Counted from the first letter of the stretch, positions 43,806 through 52,824 are shown. The stretch is DNA of 57,834 nt from Calidithermus chliarophilus DSM 9957 (GCF_000430045.1 NZ_KE387023.1:77027-134860); one strand, 5' to 3'. A program made the numbers and translations. The notes: a model not told the origin generated them from the letters alone.

Positions 43806-45104
43806 ATGCAGACCCTCACGCTCCGCTGCACCCTCAAGCCCACCCCCGAACAGGCGGCGGCGCTGGAGGCCACGGCGCGGCGGTTCGCCGAGGGCTGCAA
43901 CCACGCCCTGCGGGTGGCCAAGGAGCACGGGGAGTTCCGTAGGTTCAAGCTGCACCGCCTGGTCTACCGCGACCTCCGGGCGATGGGCTTGAGCGCTAAC
44001 CTCGCGGTGCAGGCGATTGCCCGCGTGGGCCGGAAGCGGGGCAGCCGGGCCAGGTTCTACCAGCCCACCTCCTGCGCCTTTGACCAGCGCACCCTGTCCC
44101 TGCGGGGGGAAGACGAGAGCGTCTCGCTGACCACCACGGCGGGGCGGCTGGTGATCCCGATGAGGCTGGGCAACTACCAGCGCGGCTTGCTGGCGCGGGC
44201 CAGGGGCGTGCAGGGCGGGGTGCTGACCCAGGGGCCGAGGGGGAAGTGGTACATCAACCTGGTTCTGCGCATTGAGACCCCGACCCCTCCCGGCGGCGGT
44301 GGAACAATCGTTGGTCTGGACATGGGCCAGAAAACCCTGGCTATGCTTTCCAGCGGCGTACGGTTCTCCGGCGGCCCCCTGAAGGGCGTGCGCCTGAACT
44401 ACCTGAAGAAGCGGGCCGAGGTCAGGAGCAGGCTCGACCGCCCTTCCCAACGCACCAGGGGTGTAAAACGCCTTTGGGAACGGCTTACGGGGAGGGAAGC
44501 CCGCTTCGTGAGCCACGCCCTGCACGCCCTGGCGAGGCGGATCGTGGACGGCCTCGACCCCGGAGACACCCTCGCCATTGAGGATTTGACCCACCTCAGG
44601 TGCCGTACCACCAAACGCGGCAGGGAGGCCCGGCACCTGCACCACCTGTGGCCCTACGCCAAGCTGCGCTTCCTGCTGGGGTACAAGGCGGCCCTGAGGG
44701 GGGTGCGGGTGGTGGCGGTGGACCCCCGGCACACCAGCCAGGGGTGCCCCCGCTGCGGCCACACCGCCAGGGAGAACCGCCGGAGCCAGGCCCTCTTCCG
44801 CTGCACGGCGTGCGGCTTCCAGCACAACGAGGGGGTGGCCGTAGGCCATACCGGCTTTGCCGGTAACCTGGCCGACTGGGTGGCCGCGTATAACATCGCC
44901 TTGCGTGCACGGGGTTGCAGCCCCGTCCCGCAGGGGATCGTCGCCCGGAGAGCGGGCTCGACGGGCGAGGGCCGCGAGGGGAGCGGCATAGCCGCTGGGC
45001 GCTGTGCGCCTGACCTGTGTAAACCGGCCCGGATTCTGAGGGTGTCGTCTGTGCATCGTCTCCTCTCGGAAAGCCCTAACCAGAACGCGCTAGCGTTTGG
45101 TTAG
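43806..45104 (+). CDS. tnpB: TnpB, RNA-guided nuclease of an IS200/IS605-type element
   Basis: A 432-aa OrfB/TnpB protein, a reRNA-guided DNA nuclease related to Cas12. It has the N-terminal TLRCTLKPTPEQAAALEA, RuvC-I Asp172 (IVGLDMGQKT), RuvC-II Glu259 (LAIEDLTHL), zinc-finger pairs CPRCGHT and CTACGFQ, and RuvC-III Asp357 (LADWVAAYNIAL). Between the zinc finger and Asp357 there are about 14 extra residues, EGVAVGHTGFAGN, not seen in the usual CGF..ADxNAAxNI arrangement. TATACT lies six bases before ATG 43806, so the mRNA is probably leaderless. No tnpA is present. The stop codon lies inside a right-end hairpin, next to pyrE. Confidence 0.9.
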   Translation: MQTLTLRCTLKPTPEQAAALEATARRFAEGCNHALRVAKEHGEFRRFKLHRLVYRDLRAMGLSANLAVQAIARVGRKRGSRARFYQPTSCAFDQRTLSLRGEDESVSLTTTAGRLVIPMRLGNYQRGLLARARGVQGGVLTQGPRGKWYINLVLRIETPTPPGGGGTIVGLDMGQKTLAMLSSGVRFSGGPLKGVRLNYLKKRAEVRSRLDRPSQRTRGVKRLWERLTGREARFVSHALHALARRIVDGLDPGDTLAIEDLTHLRCRTTKRGREARHLHHLWPYAKLRFLLGYKAALRGVRVVAVDPRHTSQGCPRCGHTARENRRSQALFRCTACGFQHNEGVAVGHTGFAGNLADWVAAYNIALRARGCSPVPQGIVARRAGSTGEGREGSGIAAGRCAPDLCKPARILRVSSVHRLLSESPNQNALAFG

Positions 45105-45107
45105 GGT
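45074..45107 (+). ncRNA. right-end hairpin and probable 3' end of the TnpB guide RNA
   Basis: CCTAACCA and TGGTTAGG form the outer stem and AACGC/GCGTT the inner stem of a long hairpin that contains the tnpB stop codon. In IS605-type elements the reRNA (omega RNA) overlaps the 3' end of tnpB and ends at the element's right end, with the guide in the flank. Here the flank is the 3' end of pyrE (from 45111). The exact RNA boundaries are inferred, not seen. Confidence 0.5.
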
Positions 45108-45110
45108 GGT

Positions 45111-45662
45111 TTACATCTCGAGTAAGGGTATCCCCTGGCGGCACAGGGGACAGTCACCCGGGTCATAAGTGGGGAACTCGAGGGCGGTGAGGGTCTTGAA
45201 GGGCACGCCGAAGTCGGCCTTCCCGCCGCTGCGGTCCACGATGCCCCCCACCCCGATGCACCTCGCCCCCTTGGCCTGGGCCGCCTCGATGGCCCGCTTC
45301 ACCGAACCCCCCGTGGTGATCACGTCCTCGACCGCCAGGAAGCGCTCGCCGGGCCGGATGAGCAGCCCCTCGCGCACGTACATCCCTCCCTGCCCGTCCT
45401 TCTCGGCGAACAACGCCCGCACCCCCAGCGCCCGGGCCACCACGAAGGCCAGCGTGACCCCGCCCATCGCGGGCCCGATCACGAAGTCCAACCCCACGTC
45501 CTCGAACAGCCCACCGATGGCCTCCCCGATCGCGTCGGCGTACAGCGGGTGCTGCATCAGCGTCACCGACTGCATGAACATCGGCGAGTGCCGCCCGCTG
45601 CGCAGCAGGAAATGGCCCTCGTGCAAGGCCCCCGTCTCACGGTACATCTGAAGCACGTCCAT
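45111..45662 (-). CDS. pyrE: orotate phosphoribosyltransferase
   Basis: Forms orotidine-5'-monophosphate from orotate and PRPP in pyrimidine synthesis. The 183-aa protein resembles T. thermophilus PyrE along its length: ETGALHEGHFLLRSGRHSP, ALFAEKDGQGGMYVREG, the PRPP loop FLAVEDVITTGGSVKRAIEA and the Cys-containing end CPLCRQGIPLLEM. The C-terminus is intact although a TnpB unit abuts the stop codon. The start is ATG 45662. pyrF lies 3 kb away at 48804 on the same strand. Confidence 0.95.
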   Translation of the reverse strand: MDVLQMYRETGALHEGHFLLRSGRHSPMFMQSVTLMQHPLYADAIGEAIGGLFEDVGLDFVIGPAMGGVTLAFVVARALGVRALFAEKDGQGGMYVREGLLIRPGERFLAVEDVITTGGSVKRAIEAAQAKGARCIGVGGIVDRSGGKADFGVPFKTLTALEFPTYDPGDCPLCRQGIPLLEM

Positions 45663-45746
45663 CAGGCTCTATGCTAACGGGCACCCAGGAAAAGTGCGCG
45701 TCACGGATGGCGCGTGGCGTGCGGGAGACTCCGCCCCGGCCCTCAA

Positions 45747-45969
45747 GCGGTAAGCCATCAGCGGTCAGCCGTCAGCCTTCAGCGAAAGGCTCGGCCGGTG
45801 CTAAACCCCTCCCGGCCCGCGGGGAGGGGGTATCCCCCCCCAGCCCCCCTTGTTAAGGGGGGTGAAGAAAAGGCGTTTAGCGTTTAGCGTTTGGCGTTTA
45901 GCGTTTGGCGTTCGGCGTTTGGCGTCTCGCGTACGACGTACGACCCGCGCCCGGCGTTCAGCCATCGCC
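45747..45969. repeat. composite repeat copy E
   Basis: Minus orientation. AGCGGTCAGCCGTCAGCCTT units at the start, the GC-rich palindromes (about 45805-45860), about nine GCGTTTA/GCGTTTG heptamers (45872-45930), CGTACGACGTACGA (45930-45943) and a CAGCCATCGCC end. It fills most of the 341-base gap between pyrE and the ADP-ribosylglycohydrolase gene. No ORF with native codon use lies in the rest of the gap. Confidence 0.85.
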
Positions 45970-46003
45970 ACCCCCCGCCCTCCCCATGACGTATAAATAA
46001 CCC

Positions 46004-46939
46004 ATGCCAACCTCGCAGGACCGGGTCGCCGGAGGGCTCGTCGGGCTGCTGGTCGGGGATGCGCTGGGGGTGCCGTACGAGTTCCACCCTCCCGAGGCGA
46101 TCCCCGCGCCCGGCCTGATCGAATTCAGCCCCCCGGAGGGCTTCGCCCGCTCGCACGCACACGTCCCGCCCGGGACCTGGTCGGACGACGGGGCGCAGGC
46201 GCTGGCGCTGCTGGCGTCGCTGCTCGAGCGCGGCCACCTCGACCCCGACGACCTCGCGCGGCGGCTGGTGGCCTGGTACACCCAGGGCTACATGGCGGTG
46301 GACTTCACGGTCTTCGACGTGGGGATCCAGACCGCCAAAGCCGTCCAGCGGATCATGGGCGGGGTGCGTGCGCTCGAGGCGGGCGGCGCGGGCGAGCGCG
46401 ACAACGGCAACGGGTCGCTCATGCGGGTGCTGCCGCTGGCCTTGTGGCACCGGGGGACCGACGCGGAGCTGGTGCGCGACGCTCAGCTCCAGTCCCTCAT
46501 CACCCACGCGCACCCGCGCGCGCAGGTCTGCTGCGCCCTTTACTGCCTGTGGGCCCGCCGCACCCTGCAGGCCCACCCCGAGCCCTGGGGCGCGGCGGTG
46601 GCGGCCTTGCGGGCGATGTACCCGGAGGGCAGCCCCGAGCGGGGGGAGCTCGAGACCCACGTCCGCCCCGACGACCCGCCCAAAGGCGGGGGCAGCGGCT
46701 ACGTGGTGGACACCCTGCACTCCGCCCGATGGGCCCTGCAGGCCGATAGCTACGAGGCCGTGGTCAAGCGCGCGGTCTCGCTGGGCCACGACACCGACAC
46801 CACCGCCTGCGTCGCCGGGGGGATCGCGGGGATCCGGCACGGCCTGGAAGGCATCCCCTCCCGCTGGCGCGAGGCGCTGCGGGGCCGGGAACTGTACGAG
46901 GGGCTGCTGCGGCGGCTCGTGGAGCGGGCCTCGAGCTGA
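46004..46939 (+). CDS. ADP-ribosylglycohydrolase family protein
   Basis: A 311-aa DraG/ARH-type hydrolase that removes ADP-ribose from proteins or small molecules. The metal-binding motifs are complete: GLLVGDALGVPYEF, GTWSDDGAQALALL, and GHDTDTTACVAGGIAG. DNGNGSLMRVLPLAL is also typical. TATAAA (45992-45997) lies six bases before ATG 46004, so the mRNA is probably leaderless. No mono-ADP-ribosyltransferase gene is visible nearby, so the substrate is unknown. It is convergent with the radical SAM gene. Confidence 0.92.
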   Translation: MPTSQDRVAGGLVGLLVGDALGVPYEFHPPEAIPAPGLIEFSPPEGFARSHAHVPPGTWSDDGAQALALLASLLERGHLDPDDLARRLVAWYTQGYMAVDFTVFDVGIQTAKAVQRIMGGVRALEAGGAGERDNGNGSLMRVLPLALWHRGTDAELVRDAQLQSLITHAHPRAQVCCALYCLWARRTLQAHPEPWGAAVAALRAMYPEGSPERGELETHVRPDDPPKGGGSGYVVDTLHSARWALQADSYEAVVKRAVSLGHDTDTTACVAGGIAGIRHGLEGIPSRWREALRGRELYEGLLRRLVERASS

Positions 46940-46949
46940 CGAGACCCCT

Positions 46950-48023
46950 TCACCACAGCCGGGGCTGGTGCACCCCGGGCACCCGGAAGTGCTCGGTGGT
47001 GAGCCGGTAGGCGGGCTTGGGCAACCCTGCCCTGCGGCAGGCGGTGCGGAAGAGCTGGCGGATCTGGTCGGCGAAGACGCCCTCGCCGGTCATGCGGTAG
47101 CCGAAGCGGGGGTCGTTGAGCTGGCCGCCCCGCATGGCCCGGATGCGCCCGAGCACCTTCTCCTTGCGCTCGGGGTAGTGGCGGGAGAGCCAGTCGGTGA
47201 AGAGGTCCTTGAGCCCGTAGGGCAAGTGCACGACGGTGTAGGCGGCCCACCTGGCCCCGGCCTGGGCCGCCTCGCGGATCAGGGCGGGGATCTCGTGGTC
47301 GTTGAGGCCGGGGATGATGGGCGCGGTCATCACCCCCACCTGCACCCCGGCGCTCACCAGGGCCTCGATGGCCGCCAGGCGGCGCCTGGGCGCCGAGGTG
47401 CGCGGCTCCATCAGCCGCCGCAGTTCCTCGTCGAGGGTGGTGAGCGAGATGCCCACCGACACGCAGCGGTAGCGGGCCATCTCCCGCAGGAGGTCGAGGT
47501 CGCGGGTGATGAGGTAGTTCTTGGTGACCATCCCCACGGGGTTGCGGAACTCGAGGAAGACCTCGAGGCAGCGGCGGGTGAGCTCGAAGTGGCGCTCGGC
47601 CGGCTGGTAGATGTCGGTCACGCCGCTGAACATCACCACCTGCGGCTGCCAGCGCGGGTGCGCGAGCTCCTTGCGCAGCAGCTCGGGCGCGTCGGTCTTG
47701 ACCATGATCTTGGTCTCGAAGTCCAGGCCCAGGGAGAAGCCCAGGTATTCGTGCGTGGGCCGGGCATAGCAATACACACAACCATGCTCGCACCCGCGGT
47801 ACGGGTTGATGCTGACCTTGGCCCCCACGTCGGGGGAGTCGTTGCGGGCGATGATCGAGCGGGAATGGTCCTTGAAATACTGGGTTTGTGGCTTGATCGC
47901 CTCGGGCTCGAAGTAGTCGTCGTGCGGGTCGAGGGTGACCTGCAGCCGCTCGAAGCGGTTGGAGGGGTTGGAGGCTGCGCCACGCCCGACGATGCCGGGG
48001 AGGGGATGCTCGGGGTGCCCCAT
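46950..48023 (-). CDS. radical SAM protein (PA0069/Rv2578c-like)
   Basis: A 357-aa radical SAM protein with the [4Fe-4S] motif in NPYRGCEHGCVYCYARPTHE (CxxxCxxC), preceded by DVGAKVSINP. Further features are QVVMFSGVTDIYQPAERHFE, VSVGISLTTLDEELRRLMEP and GVMTAPIIPGLND. This subfamily is widespread, sometimes described as SPL-like or DNA repair related, with no firm reaction. The start is ATG 48023. It is divergent from the TfoX-like gene across a short AT-rich region with a possible shared operator. Confidence 0.85.
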   Translation of the reverse strand: MGHPEHPLPGIVGRGAASNPSNRFERLQVTLDPHDDYFEPEAIKPQTQYFKDHSRSIIARNDSPDVGAKVSINPYRGCEHGCVYCYARPTHEYLGFSLGLDFETKIMVKTDAPELLRKELAHPRWQPQVVMFSGVTDIYQPAERHFELTRRCLEVFLEFRNPVGMVTKNYLITRDLDLLREMARYRCVSVGISLTTLDEELRRLMEPRTSAPRRRLAAIEALVSAGVQVGVMTAPIIPGLNDHEIPALIREAAQAGARWAAYTVVHLPYGLKDLFTDWLSRHYPERKEKVLGRIRAMRGGQLNDPRFGYRMTGEGVFADQIRQLFRTACRRAGLPKPAYRLTTEHFRVPGVHQPRLW

Positions 48024-48032
48024 GGGGTGATG

Positions 48033-48076
48033 TTAGCATATTATGAGTTGATATTTTGCTGTGAGCATAATAGACT
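48033..48076 (+). promoter_or_regulatory. divergent promoter with TATTATG/CATAATA inverted repeat
   Basis: On the plus strand TTGATA (48048-48053) and TAGACT (48071-48076), 17 bases apart, form a promoter for the TfoX-like gene. TATTATG (about 48039-48045) and CATAATA (about 48066-48072) make a 7-bp inverted repeat that flanks the -35 and overlaps the -10. On the minus strand TATGCT is a possible -10 for the radical SAM gene. One regulator could control both. Confidence 0.6.
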
Positions 48077-48101
48077 GGCCTCGAGCCCCCCAGGAGGTCT
48101 C

Positions 48102-48455
48102 ATGGAGCCTCAAGCATTAAGGCAGCACCTGGAAGAAGCCGCGAAGCAGGTCGCCCCCGGCGTCCCCCTGAGCTTTCGGGCGATGTTCGGCGGGCTGGCG
48201 GCCTACGCCTACGGGCAGGTCTTCGCCTCGCTCTCCGACGTGGGCCTCGCGCTCAAGCTGCCCGCGCAGGCCCAGGCGGCGCTGCTGGAGGAGGCCGGGG
48301 CCCGGCGCCTGCAGTACGACCCCGGCTCGCCGCCGAGCAGGCAGTACGTGGTGGTGCCGGAGGGCTTCCTCGCCCGGCCCGAGGCGCTGGCCCCCTGGGT
48401 CAAAACCAGCCTGGAGCACGTCGCCAGCCTGCCGCCCAAGGCCCGGCGGAGGTAA
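48102..48455 (+). CDS. TfoX N-terminal-domain protein
   Basis: A 117-aa protein with the TfoX_N pattern: LSFRAMFGGLAAYAYGQVFA, VGLALKLPAQAQAALLEEAG and VVVPEGFLARPEALAPWVKT. Such stand-alone domains are related to competence regulators but have no established biochemical role. AGGAGG lies before ATG 48102. The next gene (DUF1801-type) starts two bases after its stop, so they are co-transcribed. Confidence 0.85.
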   Translation: MEPQALRQHLEEAAKQVAPGVPLSFRAMFGGLAAYAYGQVFASLSDVGLALKLPAQAQAALLEEAGARRLQYDPGSPPSRQYVVVPEGFLARPEALAPWVKTSLEHVASLPPKARRR

Positions 48456-48457
48456 CC

Positions 48458-48829
48458 ATGCCCAAGGAAAGCGACTTTCAGGCGGTGTTCACCCAGTTGA
48501 AGGCCCTGCTCGAGCCCTACGCCCCGCGCCTCGAGGTCAAGGCCGACGCCCCCGACAACTACGTGCTCTACACCCACCACAAGCGTCCCGACGGCTACCA
48601 GTTCGCCTTCGGCAGCGTCCAGCTCAAGAAGAACTACGTCAGCTACCACCTGATCCCGGTCTACAACCACCCGGAGCTGCTCGAGGGCATCTCCCCGGCC
48701 CTGCGCAAGCGGATGCAGGGCAAGTCCTGCTTCAACTTCAAAGCCGCCGAGCCCGCGCTGCTCGAGGAGCTCTCCGAGCTCACCCGGCGGGGCTTCGAAC
48801 ACTTCAGAGCGACGGGGTGGGTGAGCTAA
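48458..48829 (+). CDS. DUF1801-type protein
   Basis: A 123-aa protein that resembles the DUF1801/YdhG group: [40 protein letters not shown] and [20 protein letters not shown]. The last segment, with GKSCFNFK, is typical. It has no signal or catalytic motif. The gene follows the TfoX-like gene in the same operon and overlaps the convergent pyrF by 26 bases. It is a distant relative of the protein at 28531-28932. Confidence 0.75.
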   Translation: MPKESDFQAVFTQLKALLEPYAPRLEVKADAPDNYVLYTHHKRPDGYQFAFGSVQLKKNYVSYHLIPVYNHPELLEGISPALRKRMQGKSCFNFKAAEPALLEELSELTRRGFEHFRATGWVS

Positions 48830-49619
48830 GGGCGCTCAGGTAGGCCTCGGCCTGGGCCACGGCGGCCTCGAGCCGGGGCTCCCCACCCGGGTAGTACAGC
48901 GCCCGGCTGGCCGAGTTGAGCAGCCCCGCGCCCCGCAAGGGCTCCCCGCCCTGCGCCCCCAGCCCGGGCAGCAGCAGCGGCGAGCGCGGCATGGCGGCCC
49001 GCAGACCGGCCACCTGCTCGGGGTAGGTCACGCCCACCACCGCCCCCACCCGGCTCCACTCCCCCACCCGGTAGCGCTCGGCCTGCTCGGCCACCCACCC
49101 CGCCACCACCTGGGCCAGGGTGCGCCCGTCGGCCAGCGGGAGGTCCTGGAAGAGCCCCGAGCCGGGGTTGGAGGTCTTGACCAGCACGAACAGCGCCCCC
49201 CGGCTGCGCTCGGCCGAGCGCAGGAAGGGCTCGAGCGCGTCCTCGCCCAGGTAGGGGTTCACGGTGAGCGCGCTGCCGGGGTAGGCCTCGAGGTAGGCCC
49301 GGGCGTAGGCCTCGGCGGTCGAGCCGATGTCCCCCCGCTTGGCGTCGAGGATCACCGGCAGCGCCAGCACCCGCGCCCCCGCCACCAGCTCGTGCATCAG
49401 GGCGAAGCCCTCCGGCCCCAAGGCCTCGAAGAACGCCGCCTGGAACTTGACCGCGCAGAGCCTGGGGGCCAAAGCCTCCATGAGCTCGAGGGTGTACCGC
49501 CGCACGTGCGGCAGGGGCGACCCGCGCCCAGCCGCCGCCCGGTGCAGCTCAGGCCGCGGGTCCACGCCCAGCACCAGCGGCGGGCGCTGCATCACCTCTT
49601 CGACGAAATCGACGATCAC
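48804..49619 (-). CDS. pyrF: orotidine-5'-phosphate decarboxylase, type 2
   Basis: Decarboxylates OMP to UMP, the last step of pyrimidine nucleotide synthesis. The 271-aa protein has the type 2 motif [20 protein letters not shown], with [12 protein letters not shown] at the start, [20 protein letters not shown] and [15 protein letters not shown] chose GTG 49619: TACTAT on the minus strand (plus 49626-49631) lies six bases upstream, the leaderless pattern, and the family N-terminus fits. The upstream part of the open frame reads through repeat copy F. Confidence 0.93.
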   Translation of the reverse strand: MIVDFVEEVMQRPPLVLGVDPRPELHRAAAGRGSPLPHVRRYTLELMEALAPRLCAVKFQAAFFEALGPEGFALMHELVAGARVLALPVILDAKRGDIGSTAEAYARAYLEAYPGSALTVNPYLGEDALEPFLRSAERSRGALFVLVKTSNPGSGLFQDLPLADGRTLAQVVAGWVAEQAERYRVGEWSRVGAVVGVTYPEQVAGLRAAMPRSPLLLPGLGAQGGEPLRGAGLLNSASRALYYPGGEPRLEAAVAQAEAYLSALSSPTPSL

Positions 49620-49652
49620 GCACCCATAGTAGCGGGAAGCGAGGGGGTAGGG

Positions 49653-49892
49653 GGTCGATGGTCGATGGTCGATGGTCGATAGCTGATAGCCCATAGCCGG
49701 GCGCGGGTCGTACGTCGTACGCGAGACGCCAAACGCCGAACGCCGAACGCAAAACGCAAAACGACTATTCTCTACCCCCCTTAGCAAGGGGGGTTAGGGG
49801 GGATAAACCCTCCCCGCGCGGGGAGGGCCGGGGTGGGGCAACCACGGGCCATGAGCTGATGGCTGACCGCTTACGGCTGACCGCTTACCGCT
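49653..49892. repeat. composite repeat copy F
   Basis: Plus orientation. Four GTCGATGG/GTCGATAG units (49653-49682), GGTCGTACGTCGTACGCGAG (49707-49726), AAACGCCGAACGC heptamers (49728-49763), the palindromes CCCCCCTTAGCAAGGGGGG and CTCCCCGCGCGGGGAG (about 49777-49827), then GCTGATGGCTGACCGCTTAC units. Its core is a near-perfect reverse complement of copy G. It provides the stop codon and last residues of the OsmC-like gene. Confidence 0.88.
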
Positions 49893-50317
49893 TCCCCTGA
49901 CACCAGCTTCGCCCGTAGCTCGATCTCGGGGACGGCGGCTAGGGCCTTGGAGATGGGGCACTTGGTCTTGGCTTCCTGGGCGAGTTCGTGGAACTTCTCC
50001 TCGGAGAGGCCGGGGACGGCGGCCTCGAGCTCGAGCACGATCTTGGTGATAGTGGGGCCCTCGCCCAGGTGGACGTTGGACTTCGCGTGCAGGCGCTCGG
50101 GGGTGAAGCCGTTGTTGGTCAGCAGGGCCGAGAGGAACATGGCGAAGCAGCCCGCGTGGGCCGCGCCGACGAGCTCTTCGGGGTTGGTCTCGGGCCCACT
50201 CTCGAAGCGCGAGGCGTAGGTGTAGGGGCCCTCGTAGACCCCGCTCTGGAGCTTCAGGTGGCCCTTGCCCTCCTTGAGGGTACCCTGCCAGATGGCTTCC
50301 GCGGAACGTACAGGCAT
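49871..50317 (-). CDS. OsmC/Ohr-family peroxiredoxin
   Basis: A 148-aa OsmC-type thiol peroxidase that reduces organic hydroperoxides. The catalytic Cys57 (GAAHAGCFAMFLSALL) and resolving Cys120 (EAKTKCPISKAL) are both present. GGTACCCTCAAGGAGGGCAA-encoded TLKEGKG and TYASRFESGPETNPEELVGA are typical of OsmC rather than Ohr. The start is ATG 50317 with AGGAGGA upstream. The last residues, about GEAVSGQP and the stop, lie within the GGTCAGCCGTAAGCGG-type module of repeat copy F, so the natural C-terminus was extended or replaced. Confidence 0.92.
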   Translation of the reverse strand: MPVRSAEAIWQGTLKEGKGHLKLQSGVYEGPYTYASRFESGPETNPEELVGAAHAGCFAMFLSALLTNNGFTPERLHAKSNVHLGEGPTITKIVLELEAAVPGLSEEKFHELAQEAKTKCPISKALAAVPEIELRAKLVSGEAVSGQP

Positions 50318-50393
50318 AGCTTCCTCCTGGTAGGCGTCAGCATATCCACACTTCGGAGCCTGTAGATATTCTCTGGCTCACCATCTCTCGCCG

Positions 50394-52052
50394 CTACGAA
50401 GCCGTCGTCCCGCGGGGTTCGACGTCGGGGTTGCGCGGGGGCTCGGAGACCATCACCCGGTCGCGGCCCGCCTCCTTGGCGTGCAGCAGGGTCCAGTCGG
50501 CCTGGAGGATCCAGGCCTCGAGCAGGCCCTCCGAGCTGGGGACGCTGCCGCCGGTGAGGCCGGCCGAGAGGGTGACGTTCCAGGGGATGGGCTCGATGTC
50601 CAGGGCCCCGAGCTCGGCCCGGATGCGCTCGAGCACCCGCCGGGCCTCCTCCAGGCCCGCCCCGTAGAGCAGCAGCGCGAACTCCTCCCCGCCCCAGCGC
50701 ACCGCCAGGTCCTCGGTGCGGAGGTGGCGGCGCAGCACCCCGGCGAGGGTCTGGAGCACCCGGTCGCCGACGGGGTGGCCGTAGGTGTCGTTGATGCGCT
50801 TGAAGTGGTCGAGGTCGACCATCGCCACGCTCAGCGGGCGCTGGTTCTTGTGGCACAAGTCGATGAGGCGGGGGATCTGGCGCTCGAGGCCCCGCCGGTT
50901 GAGCAGCCCGGTGAGGGGGTCGGTGAGGGCGCGGTGGCGCCACTCCTCCAGCGACAGCGCCGAGCGCAGCTTCTCCGAGACGAAGGGCCCGAGCACCTCG
51001 AGGTCGTGGGCGTCGGAGGGGCTGGGGGTGCGCTCGAAGTACAGCCGCCCCTCGGCGTCGTCGACGTAGAGGGGGAAGTGCTTTACGTAGAGCGCGGCCT
51101 TGCCCACCCGCACCGCCTCGCGGTTGCGGATCTCGATGCCCACCAGGTCGGGGAACACCGGCTGCAAGGCCTCCAGCACCCGCTTCATCAGGGCCGGGGC
51201 CCCCATCGTCTGGGTCGAGTGCACGCCGGCCTCGAGCTCGCCCAGCCGCTCGAGCAGCGACAGCCAGCGCGCCAGCCGGTCCTCGGCCCGCCGGCGGTCG
51301 CGGTAGAGCACGCCCAGGAAGGCCAGCAGGATCACCAGCAGCGGGTACGCCGCCAGCAGCGCGGCCTCGACCAGCATGGAGGTGCGCAGGACGCTGGCGG
51401 CCTGCAGGAAGAGCAGGTAGACGCCCAGGCTGCTGACGACCCCCAGCAGGTAGGGCCAAAAACGTGCCCGCCGCTCGAGCTCGCGCGCCTCGAGGTAGGC
51501 CCCCAGGCCCATCAGCGCGTAGCTGCCGCCCCACATGCTGAAGTCCAGCAGCCCCAGCGCGGGCTCGCCCAGCCAGTAGTACGCGCTGTGCACGCTCACC
51601 CGGAAGAAGATCCCCAGGCCCAGCAGCAGCCGCCCCACCGAGGCCTGCCCCCGCAGGGCGGGCTCGAGGACGGGCAGCGCGAAGATCAGAAGCAGCAGGT
51701 CGAGGGAGGACACCACGGCCGAGAACAGCGCCGAGGGCCGGGCCAGCAGGGCCGCCGCGCACAGCCCCAGCGCCGGGACGATCAGCAGGCCCCAGCGCGG
51801 GGTGCCGCGCGCCTCGAGGCGGATGAGCGTGGTCATCCAGCTCGCCGCCCCCGCATAAAACAGCGCGTCGGCCGGGGTCACGACGGCGGTGAAGCCCTCG
51901 CCGCGCTGCACCCACCAGGCCAGCTCTTCCATCGACCACAGCAACAGCCCCCAGGCCGCCCCCTGCCACACCGGCTGACGCCGGGCCGCGCGCAGGAGCG
52001 CGAGGCCGAATCCTAGAGCTATTGCACAGAGCACGAGCTCGGGCGCTAGCAC
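50394..52052 (-). CDS. GGDEF diguanylate cyclase with membrane sensor
   Basis: A 552-aa protein likely to make cyclic di-GMP. Residues about 1-235 have seven to eight hydrophobic segments, starting APELVLCAIALGFGLALLRA, a membrane sensor. A linker and possibly a GAF-like region (about 240-360) follow. The C-terminal GGDEF domain has DPLTGLLNRRGLERQIPRLI, VDLDHFKRINDTYGHPVGDR and the active-site WGGEEFALLL. The RxxD inhibitory site is not obvious, though RAELGALD may be in that place. The start is GTG 52052. No partner EAL or receiver gene lies nearby. The signal sensed is unknown. Confidence 0.9.
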   Translation of the reverse strand: MLAPELVLCAIALGFGLALLRAARRQPVWQGAAWGLLLWSMEELAWWVQRGEGFTAVVTPADALFYAGAASWMTTLIRLEARGTPRWGLLIVPALGLCAAALLARPSALFSAVVSSLDLLLLIFALPVLEPALRGQASVGRLLLGLGIFFRVSVHSAYYWLGEPALGLLDFSMWGGSYALMGLGAYLEARELERRARFWPYLLGVVSSLGVYLLFLQAASVLRTSMLVEAALLAAYPLLVILLAFLGVLYRDRRRAEDRLARWLSLLERLGELEAGVHSTQTMGAPALMKRVLEALQPVFPDLVGIEIRNREAVRVGKAALYVKHFPLYVDDAEGRLYFERTPSPSDAHDLEVLGPFVSEKLRSALSLEEWRHRALTDPLTGLLNRRGLERQIPRLIDLCHKNQRPLSVAMVDLDHFKRINDTYGHPVGDRVLQTLAGVLRRHLRTEDLAVRWGGEEFALLLYGAGLEEARRVLERIRAELGALDIEPIPWNVTLSAGLTGGSVPSSEGLLEAWILQADWTLLHAKEAGRDRVMVSEPPRNPDVEPRGTTAS

Positions 52053-52309
52053 ATGACTCCCCGGAGTATCCTAGCACGAAGGTGGGGTGGTTCTGGGTTG
52101 AATAAGGCCGAAATTGCTCTGCGCGAGGGTTTCTGTGCCCCGAAAGCCGGGTTTATGAGCCCGGTTTCTCAGAGTTTGGAGGCCTCCAGCCTACCGCCGC
52201 CGCTCCGCCAAGCGCCCTCCTCGAGGGCTAAATCCTGCCGCCACCTCTGCCGGGAAAGCACCGGATCGGCCGGTTTGGGCCCCAACCTGCCGCTAAGCGG
52301 CCTTCCTTC
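52053..52309. other. intergenic region without recognised gene
   Basis: Between the GGDEF gene and trmL. A short open frame (from 52053) reads MTPRSILARRWGGSG and has poor codon fit and no family resemblance, so I do not call it. Promoters for the GGDEF gene (TAGGAT-like on the minus strand) are expected here. I see no strong repeat. Confidence 0.4.
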
Positions 52310-52351
52310 ATGAACCCCCCCATCTGGCAAACTGGCGGTGGAGGCACCTGG

Positions 52352-52824
52352 ATGCTGCGCGTAGTCCTTTACCAGCCCGACATCCCGCAAAACACCGGCA
52401 ACATCGCCCGCACCTGCGCCTCGGCCGGGGCCGAGCTGCACCTCGTCCGCCCCTTCGGCTTCCGCTGGTTCGGCGCCGCAGCCGCCGGCGACCCCCGGCT
52501 CAGGCGTGTCGGCCTCGACTACTGGCCCTACGTGCGCCACGTGTTGCACGACTCCTGGGAGAAGTTCGTCGAGGGGCTCGAGCCCGGCGCCCGGGTGTGG
52601 GCCTTCAGCTCCAAGGCCCAGCAGCCCTACACCGCCGTGGCCTACCACCCCGGCGACTACCTCCTCTTCGGCCCGGAAACCCGCGGCCTCCCCGACGAAG
52701 TCCTGCGCCAGTTCCCCGCCGTCACCATCCCCATGCCCGGCCCCGTGCGCTCGCTCAACCTCTCGGTGGCGGTGGGGATCGGGCTGTTCGAGGCGTTGAG
52801 GCAACTGGGGGTAAGCGGCGAAGG

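Noticed and set aside
52053-52313. An 86-aa open frame upstream of trmL
   Set aside because: It has no ribosome binding site, poor codon fit and no recognisable fold.
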